64,000 bases of DNA from Trinickia dabaoshanensis. Lineage in GTDB: Bacteria > Pseudomonadota > Gammaproteobacteria > Burkholderiales > Burkholderiaceae. The DNA lies in assembly GCF_002879885.1 (NCBI RefSeq), contig NZ_PNYA01000022.1, forward strand, positions 62,001 through 126,000, read 5' to 3'. The position numbers and the translations under genes were made by a program. Position 1 is the first letter of the stretch. Each line of letters opens with the position of its first letter. Below the pieces are notes generated by a model, which saw nothing but the letters and a program-made list of their open reading frames with translations, ran no database searches and was not told the origin of the DNA. Shown here piece after piece: positions 26,327-34,961 of this stretch.

Positions 26327-26366
26327 AATGTTCGTTTTCGAAATTCCAATGTTCGATTTTTTTCGG
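26327..26366. promoter_or_regulatory. GlpR-like operator region upstream of glpD
   Basis: Two direct AATGTTCG copies (26327-26334 and 26348-26355) are 21 bases apart, i.e. two helical turns, each followed by TTTTCG/TTTTTTTCGG. The TTTTCGAAATT-type sequence fits the sites of GlpR (DeoR family) that represses glycerol genes in pseudomonads. It lies about 50-90 bases before the glpD start. Confidence 0.45.
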
Positions 26367-26417
26367 TAACATTCGCGAAACGGCTTTTCGCGCGCGAATT
26401 CGATCAGGAGACGTTCA

Positions 26418-27953
26418 ATGTGTGCAACGGAGGTAGTGGATCTGCTCGTCGTCGGCGGCGGCATCAACGGGGCGGGCATTGCCCGCGACGCCGCCGGTCG
26501 CGGGCTATCGGTGCTGCTTTGCGAGCAGGACGACCTCGCGGCGCATACGTCGTCGTCGAGCACGAAGCTGATCCATGGCGGCCTGCGCTACCTGGAATAC
26601 CGCGAGTTCGGACTGGTGCGTAAGGCGCTGCAGGAGCGCGAGACGTTGCTTGCGGCCGCCCCGCACATCATTCGGCCGCTGCGCTTCGTGATGCCGCATA
26701 TGCCGAACCTGCGCCCGGCTTGGTTGATTCGAACGGGCTTGTTCCTGTACGACCACCTCGCCCGGCGCAAACGCCTGGCCGGTTCACGCGGAATCGACAT
26801 GCGCCGTCATCCGGCGGGCACGCCGCTCGTCGACTCCATCAAGCGCGGCTTCGTCTACTCCGACGGCTGGGTCGACGACGCTCGGCTCGTCGTCCTCAAC
26901 GCGCTCGATGCGAGCGAGCGCGGCGCCAAAGTCCTCACGCGCACGAAGCTCGTGAAGGCAACGCGCAACGGCGGCCGATGGCTCGCGCAGTTGCGCCGTG
27001 CCGACGGCACCACGATCGAGGTCCGCGCACGCGCCATCGCGAATGCGGCGGGGCCCTGGGTAGGCGAGTTGCTGACCGGCGCCTTGGGCCGTCGAGCACA
27101 GCACGGCATTCGGCTCGTGAAAGGCAGCCATATCGTCACGCGGCGCCTGTTCGAGCACGATCACGCTTATATTTTCCAAAACCCCGATAAGCGGATCATC
27201 TTCGCCATTCCGTACGAACACGAGTTCACGCTGATCGGCACGACCGACGTCGAATATCCGAGCGATCCGGCCAAAGTCGCGATCGACGATGCGGAAACCC
27301 GCTACCTGTGCGAGTCGATCAATCGCTACTTCAAGCGGCACATCTCGCCGCGCGACGTCTGTTGGACCTACTCGGGTGTGCGTCCGCTATTGCAAGAGGA
27401 AGGGACCGACAACCCCTCCGCCGCCACGCGCGATTACAAGCTCGAACTCGAAGCGGGGCCGAATGAGGCGCCCCTCTTGTCGGTGTTCGGCGGCAAGATC
27501 ACGACCTTTCGTAAGCTTGCGGAGGAAGCCGTCGATACGTTGACGCACGCGCTCGAACATCGAGCCCCGGCTTGGACCGCGGCAGCGCCATTGCCCGGCG
27601 GCGACATCGACGACGCGCACTTCGAGCCGTTCGCCAAGCGTTTCGCCGCTCGACATGCCTGGCTGCCGGCCGCGCTGGCACTGCGCTACGCGCGTGCATA
27701 CGGCACGCGCGCCGAGACGATGCTAGGCGGCGCACGCTCGCTCGCGGATCTCGGCCGCGAGTTCGCGCCCGGCCTTTACGAAGCCGAGTTGCGCTATCTG
27801 CACGACGTCGAATGGGCACGCAGCGCGCAAGACGTGCTGTGGCGCCGTACGAAACTCGGGCTGCATATCGAGCCCGGACAGCTCGAAGCCGCCAAGCGCG
27901 AAATCGATGCGTGGCTCGCGCCCGAGCCGATCGCCGCCGCACCGGCGCTTTGA
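26418..27953 (+). CDS. glpD: aerobic glycerol-3-phosphate dehydrogenase
   Basis: A 511-residue flavoprotein that oxidises sn-glycerol 3-phosphate to dihydroxyacetone phosphate and passes electrons to ubiquinone at the inner membrane. ATG 26418 has GGAGA at 26407-26411. FAD-binding DLLVVGGGINGAG at 8-20, then SSSTKLIHGGLRYLEYREFGLV, IPYEHEFTLIGTTDVEY, SGVRPLLQ and SVFGGKITTFRKLAE, all hallmarks of GlpD. No glpF/glpK neighbour is present; pyruvate kinase follows on the same strand. Confidence 0.95.
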   Translation: MCATEVVDLLVVGGGINGAGIARDAAGRGLSVLLCEQDDLAAHTSSSSTKLIHGGLRYLEYREFGLVRKALQERETLLAAAPHIIRPLRFVMPHMPNLRPAWLIRTGLFLYDHLARRKRLAGSRGIDMRRHPAGTPLVDSIKRGFVYSDGWVDDARLVVLNALDASERGAKVLTRTKLVKATRNGGRWLAQLRRADGTTIEVRARAIANAAGPWVGELLTGALGRRAQHGIRLVKGSHIVTRRLFEHDHAYIFQNPDKRIIFAIPYEHEFTLIGTTDVEYPSDPAKVAIDDAETRYLCESINRYFKRHISPRDVCWTYSGVRPLLQEEGTDNPSAATRDYKLELEAGPNEAPLLSVFGGKITTFRKLAEEAVDTLTHALEHRAPAWTAAAPLPGGDIDDAHFEPFAKRFAARHAWLPAALALRYARAYGTRAETMLGGARSLADLGREFAPGLYEAELRYLHDVEWARSAQDVLWRRTKLGLHIEPGQLEAAKREIDAWLAPEPIAAAPAL

Positions 27954-28042
27954 GCTAGCGACGGCAACGCACCGCAGGCCACCCCGCGGTGAAAGGGCGC
28001 GTGCAATCGCTCGACTCCTCCCAGTTAGCACTACTAATTAAT

Positions 28043-29464
28043 ATGACACGAAACCGCGCCACCAAAATCGTCGCCACCTTGGGGCCCGCCAGTTCCACGC
28101 AAACCGTCATCGATGCGCTGCATCAAGCGGGCGCCGATCTCTTCCGGTTGAATTTCAGCCACGGCACTTACGAAGATCATGCGGCGAGGCTGCGGCTCAT
28201 TCGGGACATCGAAGCGCGCAACGGACGTCCGATCGGCGTGCTGCTCGATTTGCAAGGCCCCAAGCTGCGCATCGCAACGTTCGATACCGGCCGCGCCGAA
28301 TTGCGCGCGGACGAGGCCTTCGTCTTCGATCAGAACCCCGCTCCCGGCGACAGCAAGCGCGTATGTTTGCCCCACCCCGAGATCTTCGCCGCGGCGGGCA
28401 TAGGCGACATCTTGCTCGTCAACGACGGCCTGCTGCGTTTCGAGGTGACCGACGTTTCGCTGACGCGGATCGTCACGCGGGTGATCGTCGGCGGCGTGAT
28501 TTCCGATCGAAAAGGCGTCAATGTTCCGCGCGTCGCCCTGCCCTTGCCCGCGCTCACCGCAAAAGACCGAGCAGATCTCGAGTTCGGCCTGGCGCAAGGG
28601 GTCGATTGGATCGCACTGTCGTTCGTGCAACGCCCCGAAGACCTACATGAAGCGCGCGCATTGATCGGCGCGCGAGCCAAACTCATCGCCAAGGTCGAAA
28701 AGCCTTCGGCGGTGGAACGCATCGAAGAGATCATCGACGCGGCCGACGCGATCATGGTGGCTCGGGGGGATCTCGGCGTCGAGTTGCCGCCCGAAACCAT
28801 CCCGGCGATTCAAAAGCGCATCGTTCGCTTGTGCCGGGAGGCGGGCAAGCCGGTTATCGTCGCCACGCAAATGCTCGAATCAATGGTCAACTCCGCTTCG
28901 CCGACCCGCGCGGAGGCGTCCGACGTGGCAACCGCCGTCTATGACGGCGCCGACGCGGTCATGCTTTCGGCGGAATCGGCCTCGGGCAAATACCCCATCG
29001 AAGCGGTCTCGATGATGAATCGCATTCTCGAGCACACGGAGTCCGATCCGTCGTACCGGCAGTTGATGCATGCGGTGGCGCCCCCGGGCGGCGCCGATAC
29101 CACCGATGCGATCGGCGCGGCGATTCGAACGATTACCGGCGTGATGCCCGTATGCGCCACCGTAACCTATACGACCTCGGGTGCGACTGCCTTGCGCGTC
29201 GCTCGTGAACGCCCCGTCTCGCCCATCCTGAGCTTGACGCCCAACCAGGCGGTAGCTCGGCAATTGGCGTTGTCGTGGGGCATCAGTTCGTTCGAGATCG
29301 ACGATGCCGAGACCGCCGAAGACATGATCTCGAAAGCAAGCGCGACGGCGCAAGTACACGGCTTCATGAACGCGGGCAAACCGATTCTCGTGGCCGCCGG
29401 CATGCCCTTCGGCACGCCGGGATCGACGAACCTGCTGCGCGTTGTCTGGCCGACTGCTCTTTAA
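28043..29464 (+). CDS. pyk: pyruvate kinase
   Basis: A 473-residue glycolytic enzyme making pyruvate and ATP from phosphoenolpyruvate and ADP. The start MTRNRATKIVATLGP at 28043 is the usual family N-terminus; the frame is open to 27989. Marks: LFRLNFSHG, the K+/Mg2+ region LLDLQGPKLR, catalytic LIAKVEKPSAVERI, MVARGDLGVELP and VIVATQMLESM, and a C-terminal allosteric-type domain. It lies 89 bases after glpD; glycerol carbon would flow through both. Confidence 0.93.
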   Translation: MTRNRATKIVATLGPASSTQTVIDALHQAGADLFRLNFSHGTYEDHAARLRLIRDIEARNGRPIGVLLDLQGPKLRIATFDTGRAELRADEAFVFDQNPAPGDSKRVCLPHPEIFAAAGIGDILLVNDGLLRFEVTDVSLTRIVTRVIVGGVISDRKGVNVPRVALPLPALTAKDRADLEFGLAQGVDWIALSFVQRPEDLHEARALIGARAKLIAKVEKPSAVERIEEIIDAADAIMVARGDLGVELPPETIPAIQKRIVRLCREAGKPVIVATQMLESMVNSASPTRAEASDVATAVYDGADAVMLSAESASGKYPIEAVSMMNRILEHTESDPSYRQLMHAVAPPGGADTTDAIGAAIRTITGVMPVCATVTYTTSGATALRVARERPVSPILSLTPNQAVARQLALSWGISSFEIDDAETAEDMISKASATAQVHGFMNAGKPILVAAGMPFGTPGSTNLLRVVWPTAL

Positions 29465-29619
29465 ATCATCGCGTCGATCGCTATCCGAGTGGGGAGACGA
29501 CTTATTTCGCGGTTTAACCGACTGCACTGTCTTACCGTTAGTCGCTCGTCGTTCGACATAAAGCAATGAATCGTCGACAATGCGTCCGATCGAACTTCTC
29601 AATTCGGACGCATGCCTTC

Positions 29620-30363
29620 ATGAAAGTCTCGCCTCCTGTCGCACTGATCACCGGCTCCACGTCCGGCATCGGGGCCGCCATCGCGCGGCGATTATCGATG
29701 GATGGATTCTCGGTTGTGCTGCATTCGAAGCAATCCGTCGAGGCCGGCCTCGCTTTTGCGCGCGAGTTGGAATCCGCCACGTATGTGCAAGCCGATCTCG
29801 CCAACGATGACGACAGAGCGCGTCTCATCGACGAAGCCACGGCAGCCTGGGGGCGACTCGACGTCCTAGTGAACAACGCGGGCATCAGCCGAGTGATACC
29901 GCATGCCGACATGGCGGCCGCTACGCCGGCCATCTGGCACGAGCTTCACGAAATCAATGTCGTCGCGCCGTTTCGCCTCGTTACGCTCGCGCAGCCGGCG
30001 CTGCGCGAAGCCGGCACACGCGGAAGGCCCGGTTGCGTCGTCAACGTCAGCTCGCATGCGGGCGTTCGGCCGAAAGGCGCATCGATTCCCTACGCGGCGA
30101 CGAAGGCGGCGCTCAATCACGTGACTCGCTTGCTCGCGCTCTCGCTCGCGCCCGAGATCCGTGTCAATGCGGTGGCGCCCGGCCTCGTCGATACGCCGCT
30201 CACGGCGGACTGGACGGACGCGCAGCGACTTTGGAAAGAGCGCGCGCCCATGCGCCGGGCCGCTAGCCCCGAGGATATTGCGCAGGCCGTTGCGATGCTC
30301 GTGGCGTCGGACTATCTGACCGGTGAGATATTGCTGTCGGACGGCGGTTTGAACCTTACCTAG
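29620..30363 (+). CDS. SDR family oxidoreductase (3-ketoacyl-ACP reductase-like)
   Basis: A 247-residue classical SDR from ATG 29620. Cofactor loop TGSTSGIG (11-18), NNAG at 85-88, Ser144-145, catalytic Tyr158/Lys162 in YAATK, and the late VAPGLVDTPLTADW plus the ending ASDYLTGEILLSDGGLNLT, the usual FabG-like close. Substrate cannot be told. It sits alone between pyk and a VOC gene. Confidence 0.82.
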   Translation: MKVSPPVALITGSTSGIGAAIARRLSMDGFSVVLHSKQSVEAGLAFARELESATYVQADLANDDDRARLIDEATAAWGRLDVLVNNAGISRVIPHADMAAATPAIWHELHEINVVAPFRLVTLAQPALREAGTRGRPGCVVNVSSHAGVRPKGASIPYAATKAALNHVTRLLALSLAPEIRVNAVAPGLVDTPLTADWTDAQRLWKERAPMRRAASPEDIAQAVAMLVASDYLTGEILLSDGGLNLT

Positions 30364-30452
30364 CATCATCGGTTTTGAAGGATACTGAGTCTTTCCCTGG
30401 AATATCATCCGTTTCGCTGTCACCGTCGGCCCAATGATTTTATGGAGGAGAC

Positions 30453-30821
30453 ATGTTCGACCACGTTGCAATCGGAGTGAGCGACTACGAAGCAAGCAAG
30501 GCGTTTTTCTTGAAGGCCCTCGCTCCGCTCGGCGTAGCGATTGTTTCGGAGGGCTCGCTAGGGGTCGAGATGAGCCCCAACGGTCAAGCCTCGCTGTGCC
30601 TCGGCAAGACCGACGAAAAACCCTCGCGTCTTCATTTGGCGTTTGCCGCCGAGCGCCGCGAGCAGGTGGATGCGTTCTACCGCGCGGCGCTGGAGGCGGG
30701 TGGAAAAGACAATGGCGGCCCCGGGCTGCGCCCGCAATATCACGCAAACTACTACGCCGCTTTTGTCATCGGACCCGACGGGCACAATGTCGAAGTGGTT
30801 TGTCATAAGGCCGAAGCGTAG
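30453..30821 (+). CDS. VOC (glyoxalase-fold) family protein
   Basis: A 122-residue vicinal-oxygen-chelate protein. ATG 30453 follows a strong GGAGGAGA. One betaalphabetabetabeta unit is at the N-terminus (FDHVAIGVSDYEASKAFFLKALAPLG), with metal ligands His4, a central His in RLHLAFAAE and Glu in HNVEVVCHK at the C-terminus. Members are lyases, dioxygenases or resistance proteins; substrate unknown. The segment YYAAFVIGPDGHNVEVVCH is the common ending of this branch. Confidence 0.8.
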   Translation: MFDHVAIGVSDYEASKAFFLKALAPLGVAIVSEGSLGVEMSPNGQASLCLGKTDEKPSRLHLAFAAERREQVDAFYRAALEAGGKDNGGPGLRPQYHANYYAAFVIGPDGHNVEVVCHKAEA

Positions 30822-30899
30822 CCCGAGTTCGAACGAGTCGATTCGATCGGCGGACAATTCCGTCTATTACATCTGGTGCTTCAGCCCATTTTTACGCTA

Positions 30900-30936
30900 T
30901 TGACCGCACCAACTCACTCCCGCTAGCATTGCTCAT
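30900..30936 (+). promoter_or_regulatory. predicted promoter of cysS leader transcript
   Basis: TTGACC (30900-30905) and TAGCAT (30924-30929) are separated by 18 bases and fit a sigma-70 promoter (5/6 and 4/6 to consensus). The expected start point, 7 bases past the -10, falls at or next to the A of the leader ATG at 30937. Confidence 0.5.
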
Positions 30937-31014
30937 ATGCTTATTCACTTCTCTCCTTTCACGTCGCCGACGCGCGCATGTTGTCGAACATGCCGGAGGG
31001 AAAGCCGCGTCTAG
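30937..31014 (+). CDS. Cys-rich leader peptide of cysS attenuator
   Basis: A 25-codon frame from ATG 30937 to TAG 31012-31014. It begins MLIHFSPFTSPTRACC and then reads RTC at codons 17-19, so Cys codons UGU UGU ... UGC stand at positions 15, 16 and 19, followed by Arg-rich codons. No ribosome site precedes the ATG, but it sits 7 bases after a -10-like hexamer, so the mRNA would be leaderless. A 7-bp hairpin (GCATGTT 30976-30982 with AACATGC 30987-30993) lies over these Cys codons. An intrinsic terminator follows at 31048 and then cysS. This is the layout of ribosome-mediated attenuation by Cys-tRNA supply. Expression and function are inferred. Confidence 0.6.
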   Translation: MLIHFSPFTSPTRACCRTCRRESRV

Positions 31015-31047
31015 CGAATTAGCGACACGCCGTAGCAACCACCTTCT

Positions 31048-31077
31048 GGCCGCCCGTTGAAAAACCGGCGGCCTTTT
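31048..31077 (+). terminator. intrinsic terminator in the cysS leader
   Basis: GGCCGCC (31048-31054) pairs perfectly with GGCGGCC (31067-31073), loop of 12 bases, followed by TTTT and TTATT. It is 33 bases after the leader-peptide stop and ends 18 bases before the cysS ATG (with GGAGA between), so it must be read through for cysS to be made. Confidence 0.75.
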
Positions 31078-31095
31078 CGTTATTGGAGACCCTGG

Positions 31096-32505
31096 ATGCC
31101 GCTCGCGCTGTACGACACCTGGTCGCGTTCCGTGCGGCCCTTCACGCCCATTCACGCCGGTCAGGTCGGTATGTATTGTTGCGGCCCAACCGTCTACGAC
31201 TATGCGCATATCGGCAATCTACGGACCTATCTGTTCGAGGACGTCTTGCGCCGAGTCCTCACTCGCAACGGCTACCAGGTTCGGCACGTCGTCAACATCA
31301 CGGATGTCGGCCATCTAACGTCCGACGCCGACGAAGGCGAAGACAAGATGGAGAAAGGCAGCCGGCGAACCGGAGAGTCGGCATGGGCCATCGCTCGCCA
31401 CTACACCGACGCATTCGTCGCCGATTGGCGCGCACTCAATATGCTCGAGCCCACGCTATGGTGTCGCGCGACCGATCATATCGCCGAGCAAATCGCCTTT
31501 ATCGGCGAACTGGAACGAGCAGGCTACGTCTATCGGACAGACGACGGCCTTTACTTCGATACGAGTAAGCAAGACAACTACGGCTATCTCGCGCGACTAG
31601 ACCGCGCCGGTCTACAAGCGGGAAAACGCGTCGCGCTGGGTGCGAAAAAGAGCGTCACGGATTTTGCCGTATGGAAGTTCAGCCCACCCACCGTGAAGCG
31701 TCAAATGGAATGGGAAAGCCCATGGGGCCGCGGGTTCCCGGGATGGCATATCGAGTGCTCGGCCATGTCGGCGAAATACCTCGGCACCTGGTTCGACATC
31801 CATTGCGGCGGCGAAGATCATATCGCCGTTCATCACAGCAACGAGGTAGCCCAAACCGAGGCAGCGCACGGCACGCGGCTCGCGAATTTTTGGATGCATG
31901 GGCATTTCCTGACGCTCGATGCCGATACGAAGATGTCGAAGTCGAGCGGCGATTTCCTGCGCATTCAGACCTTGACGAGCCGCAACATCGATCCGCTCGC
32001 TTACCGCTATCTCTGCTTGACGGCTCATTACCGCAGCAAACTCAATTTCAATTGGGCAGCGCTCGACGCGGCCAATACGGCCCTCACGCGATTGCGCAAT
32101 CTGTATTCGAGTTGGCCCGACGCGGGCCAGGTCGATGCGCAGTTCGCCGCGCGATTCGATGCGCACATCAACGAAGATCTGAATCTGCCCAGAGCGCTCG
32201 CCGTCGTTTGGGAGCTCGTCAAAAGCGATCTGCCGCCCGCGACGTTGAAAGCAACCTTCGATAGCTTCGACACCGTACTGGGCTTTGGGCTGCGCGACTG
32301 GAAGCCGGTCGAGTCCGAGATACCCGAAAACGTTCGAGCGTTGCTCGACGAGCGTGCGCGCGCGCGAGCGGAAAAGGATTGGGCAAACGCCGACCGTCTC
32401 CGTCAAATGCTGAGCGCACTGGGCTGGAAGGTGGAGGACGGCAAGGATGGCCAACGGCTGATAGAGATCGGCGTGGAAACGACCCCGGCCGAAAACAGCA
32501 GCTAG
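31096..32505 (+). CDS. cysS: cysteinyl-tRNA synthetase, probable auxiliary copy
   Basis: A 469-residue class I synthetase that charges tRNA-Cys. ATG 31096 has GGAGA at 31085-31089. ATP motif HIGN is at 38-41 (HIGH in most), zinc ligands Cys28, Cys221 (WHIECSAMS) and His246/Glu250 (HHSNEVAQ), and KMSKS at 279-283. The segment [18 protein letters not shown] and the N-terminus [11 protein letters not shown] differ from the housekeeping CysS of Burkholderia that I know (MESLRIYNTL...), so this looks like a second, acquired copy (inference; the main one would be elsewhere). Its upstream leader with Cys codons and a terminator points to control by cysteine starvation. Confidence 0.9.
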   Translation: MPLALYDTWSRSVRPFTPIHAGQVGMYCCGPTVYDYAHIGNLRTYLFEDVLRRVLTRNGYQVRHVVNITDVGHLTSDADEGEDKMEKGSRRTGESAWAIARHYTDAFVADWRALNMLEPTLWCRATDHIAEQIAFIGELERAGYVYRTDDGLYFDTSKQDNYGYLARLDRAGLQAGKRVALGAKKSVTDFAVWKFSPPTVKRQMEWESPWGRGFPGWHIECSAMSAKYLGTWFDIHCGGEDHIAVHHSNEVAQTEAAHGTRLANFWMHGHFLTLDADTKMSKSSGDFLRIQTLTSRNIDPLAYRYLCLTAHYRSKLNFNWAALDAANTALTRLRNLYSSWPDAGQVDAQFAARFDAHINEDLNLPRALAVVWELVKSDLPPATLKATFDSFDTVLGFGLRDWKPVESEIPENVRALLDERARARAEKDWANADRLRQMLSALGWKVEDGKDGQRLIEIGVETTPAENSS

Positions 32506-32524
32506 CCGTGTACGGCGCGCACCT

Positions 32525-33739
32525 TTACGCTCCGCGCAAACGTGAACGAAGCGCGATCGCCAACGGGAAGATTGCCAGCGCCGTGATCGCCGTCGCGGCA
32601 GTGGCGCCCGGCGCGCCGATTCGATCGCCCAGAAATCCGTAGGCGATCGGAGCAAGCGCGCCCGACGCAATCACGCCCGTATAGAACAGTGCAAATGCTC
32701 GCTCCGTCCGCTCGACCGGAGTCAACTCGGGAACCGTTCCGTAGAGGATGGACGAGGTCCCATTGAGCATCACCCCAAGCAACGGCAACAGGATCAGGGT
32801 CGGCGTCAACGGCAGAAAGATAGTCGCAAAAATCAGCGCCGCGGTACCGCCCTCGGTGGCCAGCACGGTACCGATCACGCCCATGCGCGCACCGAGCCAG
32901 CCACATGCGAATTTGCCGGCCGCGCCGCCAATGAAGACGAGCGCGAGCGCCGTACCCATCATCGGCCGCGATATTCCCTTCGCCGTCAAGAGGAAGGGAA
33001 GAAAGGTCAACAAGCCCATGCGCACCGCCGTGTCGAGCACGCCGATGGTGAACAACAGAGAGAAACCGGAGTGCGACCCGTTGCGCTTGGCTGATGACGG
33101 TTCGTCGATAAACGACGCGTCCCTCGGCACCGAAGGGAGAAAAAGTGCAATGACGGCCGCAACGAGCACGCCGACGATCGACACGGCCCAAAGCGCGTGG
33201 CGCCACGGCATGATGGTGATCAGCAGCGAAATCGCCGCCGGAAGCACGGACTTTCCGAGATCGCCCGAAAAATTGTAGACGCTCAGCGGCCCGCGAGCCT
33301 GACTGCCATACGCGCGCGACACAGCCCCCGAAGCCAATGGATGTTGCGTGCTCGAGCCGCCTCCCGAGACAACGAGCGCGACGCACAGGCCAACCAAAGT
33401 ACCCGTCATTCCAGCGAAGGCATAGCCCGCCGCGGCCACGAGCGTGCCGAACGCGAGCGTTGCGCGCGTGCCGAACTTGTCCGCGAGGCGGCCTGCGGGC
33501 AACTGCAAGGTCGCCATTGCCCCGGCATACAAACCCCGCAATACGGCGAGCGCACCGTAGCCGAGCCCAAAGTCCGCCTGCCAGACAGGCAGCAAGGCGT
33601 AGATCATATCGGTGTACCCGTCGTGCAGCGCATGCGCCAGACACGAGAGCCACAATACGCGCGCACGCGAAATCGAATTCGGTTGACCGGGCGTATCGGC
33701 CGTGCGCGCCGCCGCGCTGGAAAGAGAAGAAGGGCTCAT
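32525..33739 (-). CDS. MFS transporter, fosmidomycin-resistance (Fsr)-like
   Basis: A 404-residue twelve-helix MFS exporter. It has the Fsr-type first helix LWLSCLAHALHDGYTDMIYALLPVWQADFGL, then GRLADKFGTRATL in the loop between helices 2 and 3, and GGGSSTQHPLASGAVSRAYG, a hallmark of the Fsr branch. E. coli Fsr exports fosmidomycin; here the cargo is unknown. It ends convergently with cysS (19 bases apart) and is divergent from the LysR gene at 33874, which likely regulates it. Confidence 0.85.
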   Translation of the reverse strand: MSPSSLSSAAARTADTPGQPNSISRARVLWLSCLAHALHDGYTDMIYALLPVWQADFGLGYGALAVLRGLYAGAMATLQLPAGRLADKFGTRATLAFGTLVAAAGYAFAGMTGTLVGLCVALVVSGGGSSTQHPLASGAVSRAYGSQARGPLSVYNFSGDLGKSVLPAAISLLITIMPWRHALWAVSIVGVLVAAVIALFLPSVPRDASFIDEPSSAKRNGSHSGFSLLFTIGVLDTAVRMGLLTFLPFLLTAKGISRPMMGTALALVFIGGAAGKFACGWLGARMGVIGTVLATEGGTAALIFATIFLPLTPTLILLPLLGVMLNGTSSILYGTVPELTPVERTERAFALFYTGVIASGALAPIAYGFLGDRIGAPGATAATAITALAIFPLAIALRSRLRGA

Positions 33740-33873
33740 GGTTCAACCGCGTCGCCCAAACTCCGGCAGGTGCGGCGCTCTATGTGTTGTTATGGGACCT
33801 GCGTAGTCTAGGTTCGCGCGGAATGCGCGGCAATCAACGTAAAATTGAGTCATCCGGGAAAAAAAGTCACGGC

Positions 33874-34845
33874 ATGACCACTCATCCATCCTCGAATAAC
33901 GACGCCGACAAGTTGCCCCCGCTGAATGCGCTGCGGCATTTCGAGGCCGTCGCCCGCCTAGGGAGCTTCGCGGCGGCGGCGAACGCGCTACACGTTACGC
34001 ACTGGGCCGTTGGAAAACAGATTCGATTGCTGGAAGACTGGTACGGGGTGCCGCTCTTCGAGCGCCGCCCGCGCGGCGTCGTACCCACGGACCAAGGTGC
34101 CGCGCTGCTCAACGACGTCAACGGCGCATTCGCACGCCTAACGCATTCGGTTACGCAACTGCGCCGGGAATCCATCACGCGCCGTATCGCGGGCGTTGTG
34201 CGCGTCAACGCCCTGCCGAGCTTCGCTTTGTATTGGCTCCTACCGCGCCTCTCGGATTTTCAAACCGCCTACCCCGATATCGACGTACGCGTTTCGACGA
34301 CCTCGCGCAAATTACGTTATGTCGGCGATGCGTTCGACATCGGCGTACGCTCGGGGCCCGAGCTTGCCGCGGGTCTCACGTCCACCACGCTGATGCCCGA
34401 CTTGCGTTTGCCCGCCTGCAGTCCAACCGTCCTGCGAAGCAAACCGATCGCCGGCGTCGCCGACTTGCGACACCATACGCTTCTGCACTCCACGACGACG
34501 CGCGCAGCCTGGGCCGATTGGTTGCGGCAAGCCGGAGCGCCAGGCTTGCAGGGCGCCCGCCATCTCGACTTCGATCACGTCTTCCTGCAACTGAGCGCAG
34601 CGGTAGAGGGTCTCGGCGTGACCTTGGCCTCGCTCCCCCTGATCGAGCGCGAGATCGCCGCCGGGCGGCTCGTATGCCCGTTATCGGAGCCTGCATGGCG
34701 CGCGCCGGACTATACATTGGTCGTCAATACCGAACGCGCCGAGGATGCTGCCGTCGTCGCATTTAAAAAGTGGATCATGGCAAAGGCATCGCCCGATCGA
34801 ACAGCCCCGGCTCGCGGCAAGTCCAAGACAAACGTTCGTCGATAA
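33874..34845 (+). CDS. LysR-family regulator, GcvA-like
   Basis: A 323-residue LysR protein. The start at 33874 (MTTHPSSNN) is the only ATG that leaves a normal length. The helix-turn-helix spans about 15-75: LPPLNALRHFEAVARLGSFAAAANALHVTHWAVGKQIRLLE, the GcvA-type pattern, and the effector domain begins with GVVRVNALPSFALYWLLPRL. A basic tail (APARGKSKTNVRR) closes it. It is divergent from the Fsr-like MFS gene with 134 bases between, the usual place for its target. Confidence 0.85.
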   Translation: MTTHPSSNNDADKLPPLNALRHFEAVARLGSFAAAANALHVTHWAVGKQIRLLEDWYGVPLFERRPRGVVPTDQGAALLNDVNGAFARLTHSVTQLRRESITRRIAGVVRVNALPSFALYWLLPRLSDFQTAYPDIDVRVSTTSRKLRYVGDAFDIGVRSGPELAAGLTSTTLMPDLRLPACSPTVLRSKPIAGVADLRHHTLLHSTTTRAAWADWLRQAGAPGLQGARHLDFDHVFLQLSAAVEGLGVTLASLPLIEREIAAGRLVCPLSEPAWRAPDYTLVVNTERAEDAAVVAFKKWIMAKASPDRTAPARGKSKTNVRR

Positions 34846-34961
34846 CATTACAGCGTCGACAGCATACCGAAAGGTCACCTTCACGACAGTTTCGCATTCG
34901 TCATAGACAGTCATCGGCTTGTGCACACCCGATTGCTGTTCAACAACGATGAGGTGACAAC

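Noticed and set aside
26372-26390. TTCG pair upstream of glpD as an hrpII box
   Set aside because: The two TTCG copies are 15 bases apart, not 20, so the spacing is wrong.
32502-33746. A 414-codon minus-strand frame parallel to the Fsr-like MFS gene
   Set aside because: Shifted frame of the same strand with Arg/Gly-rich composition; the MFS frame has all expected helices and motifs.
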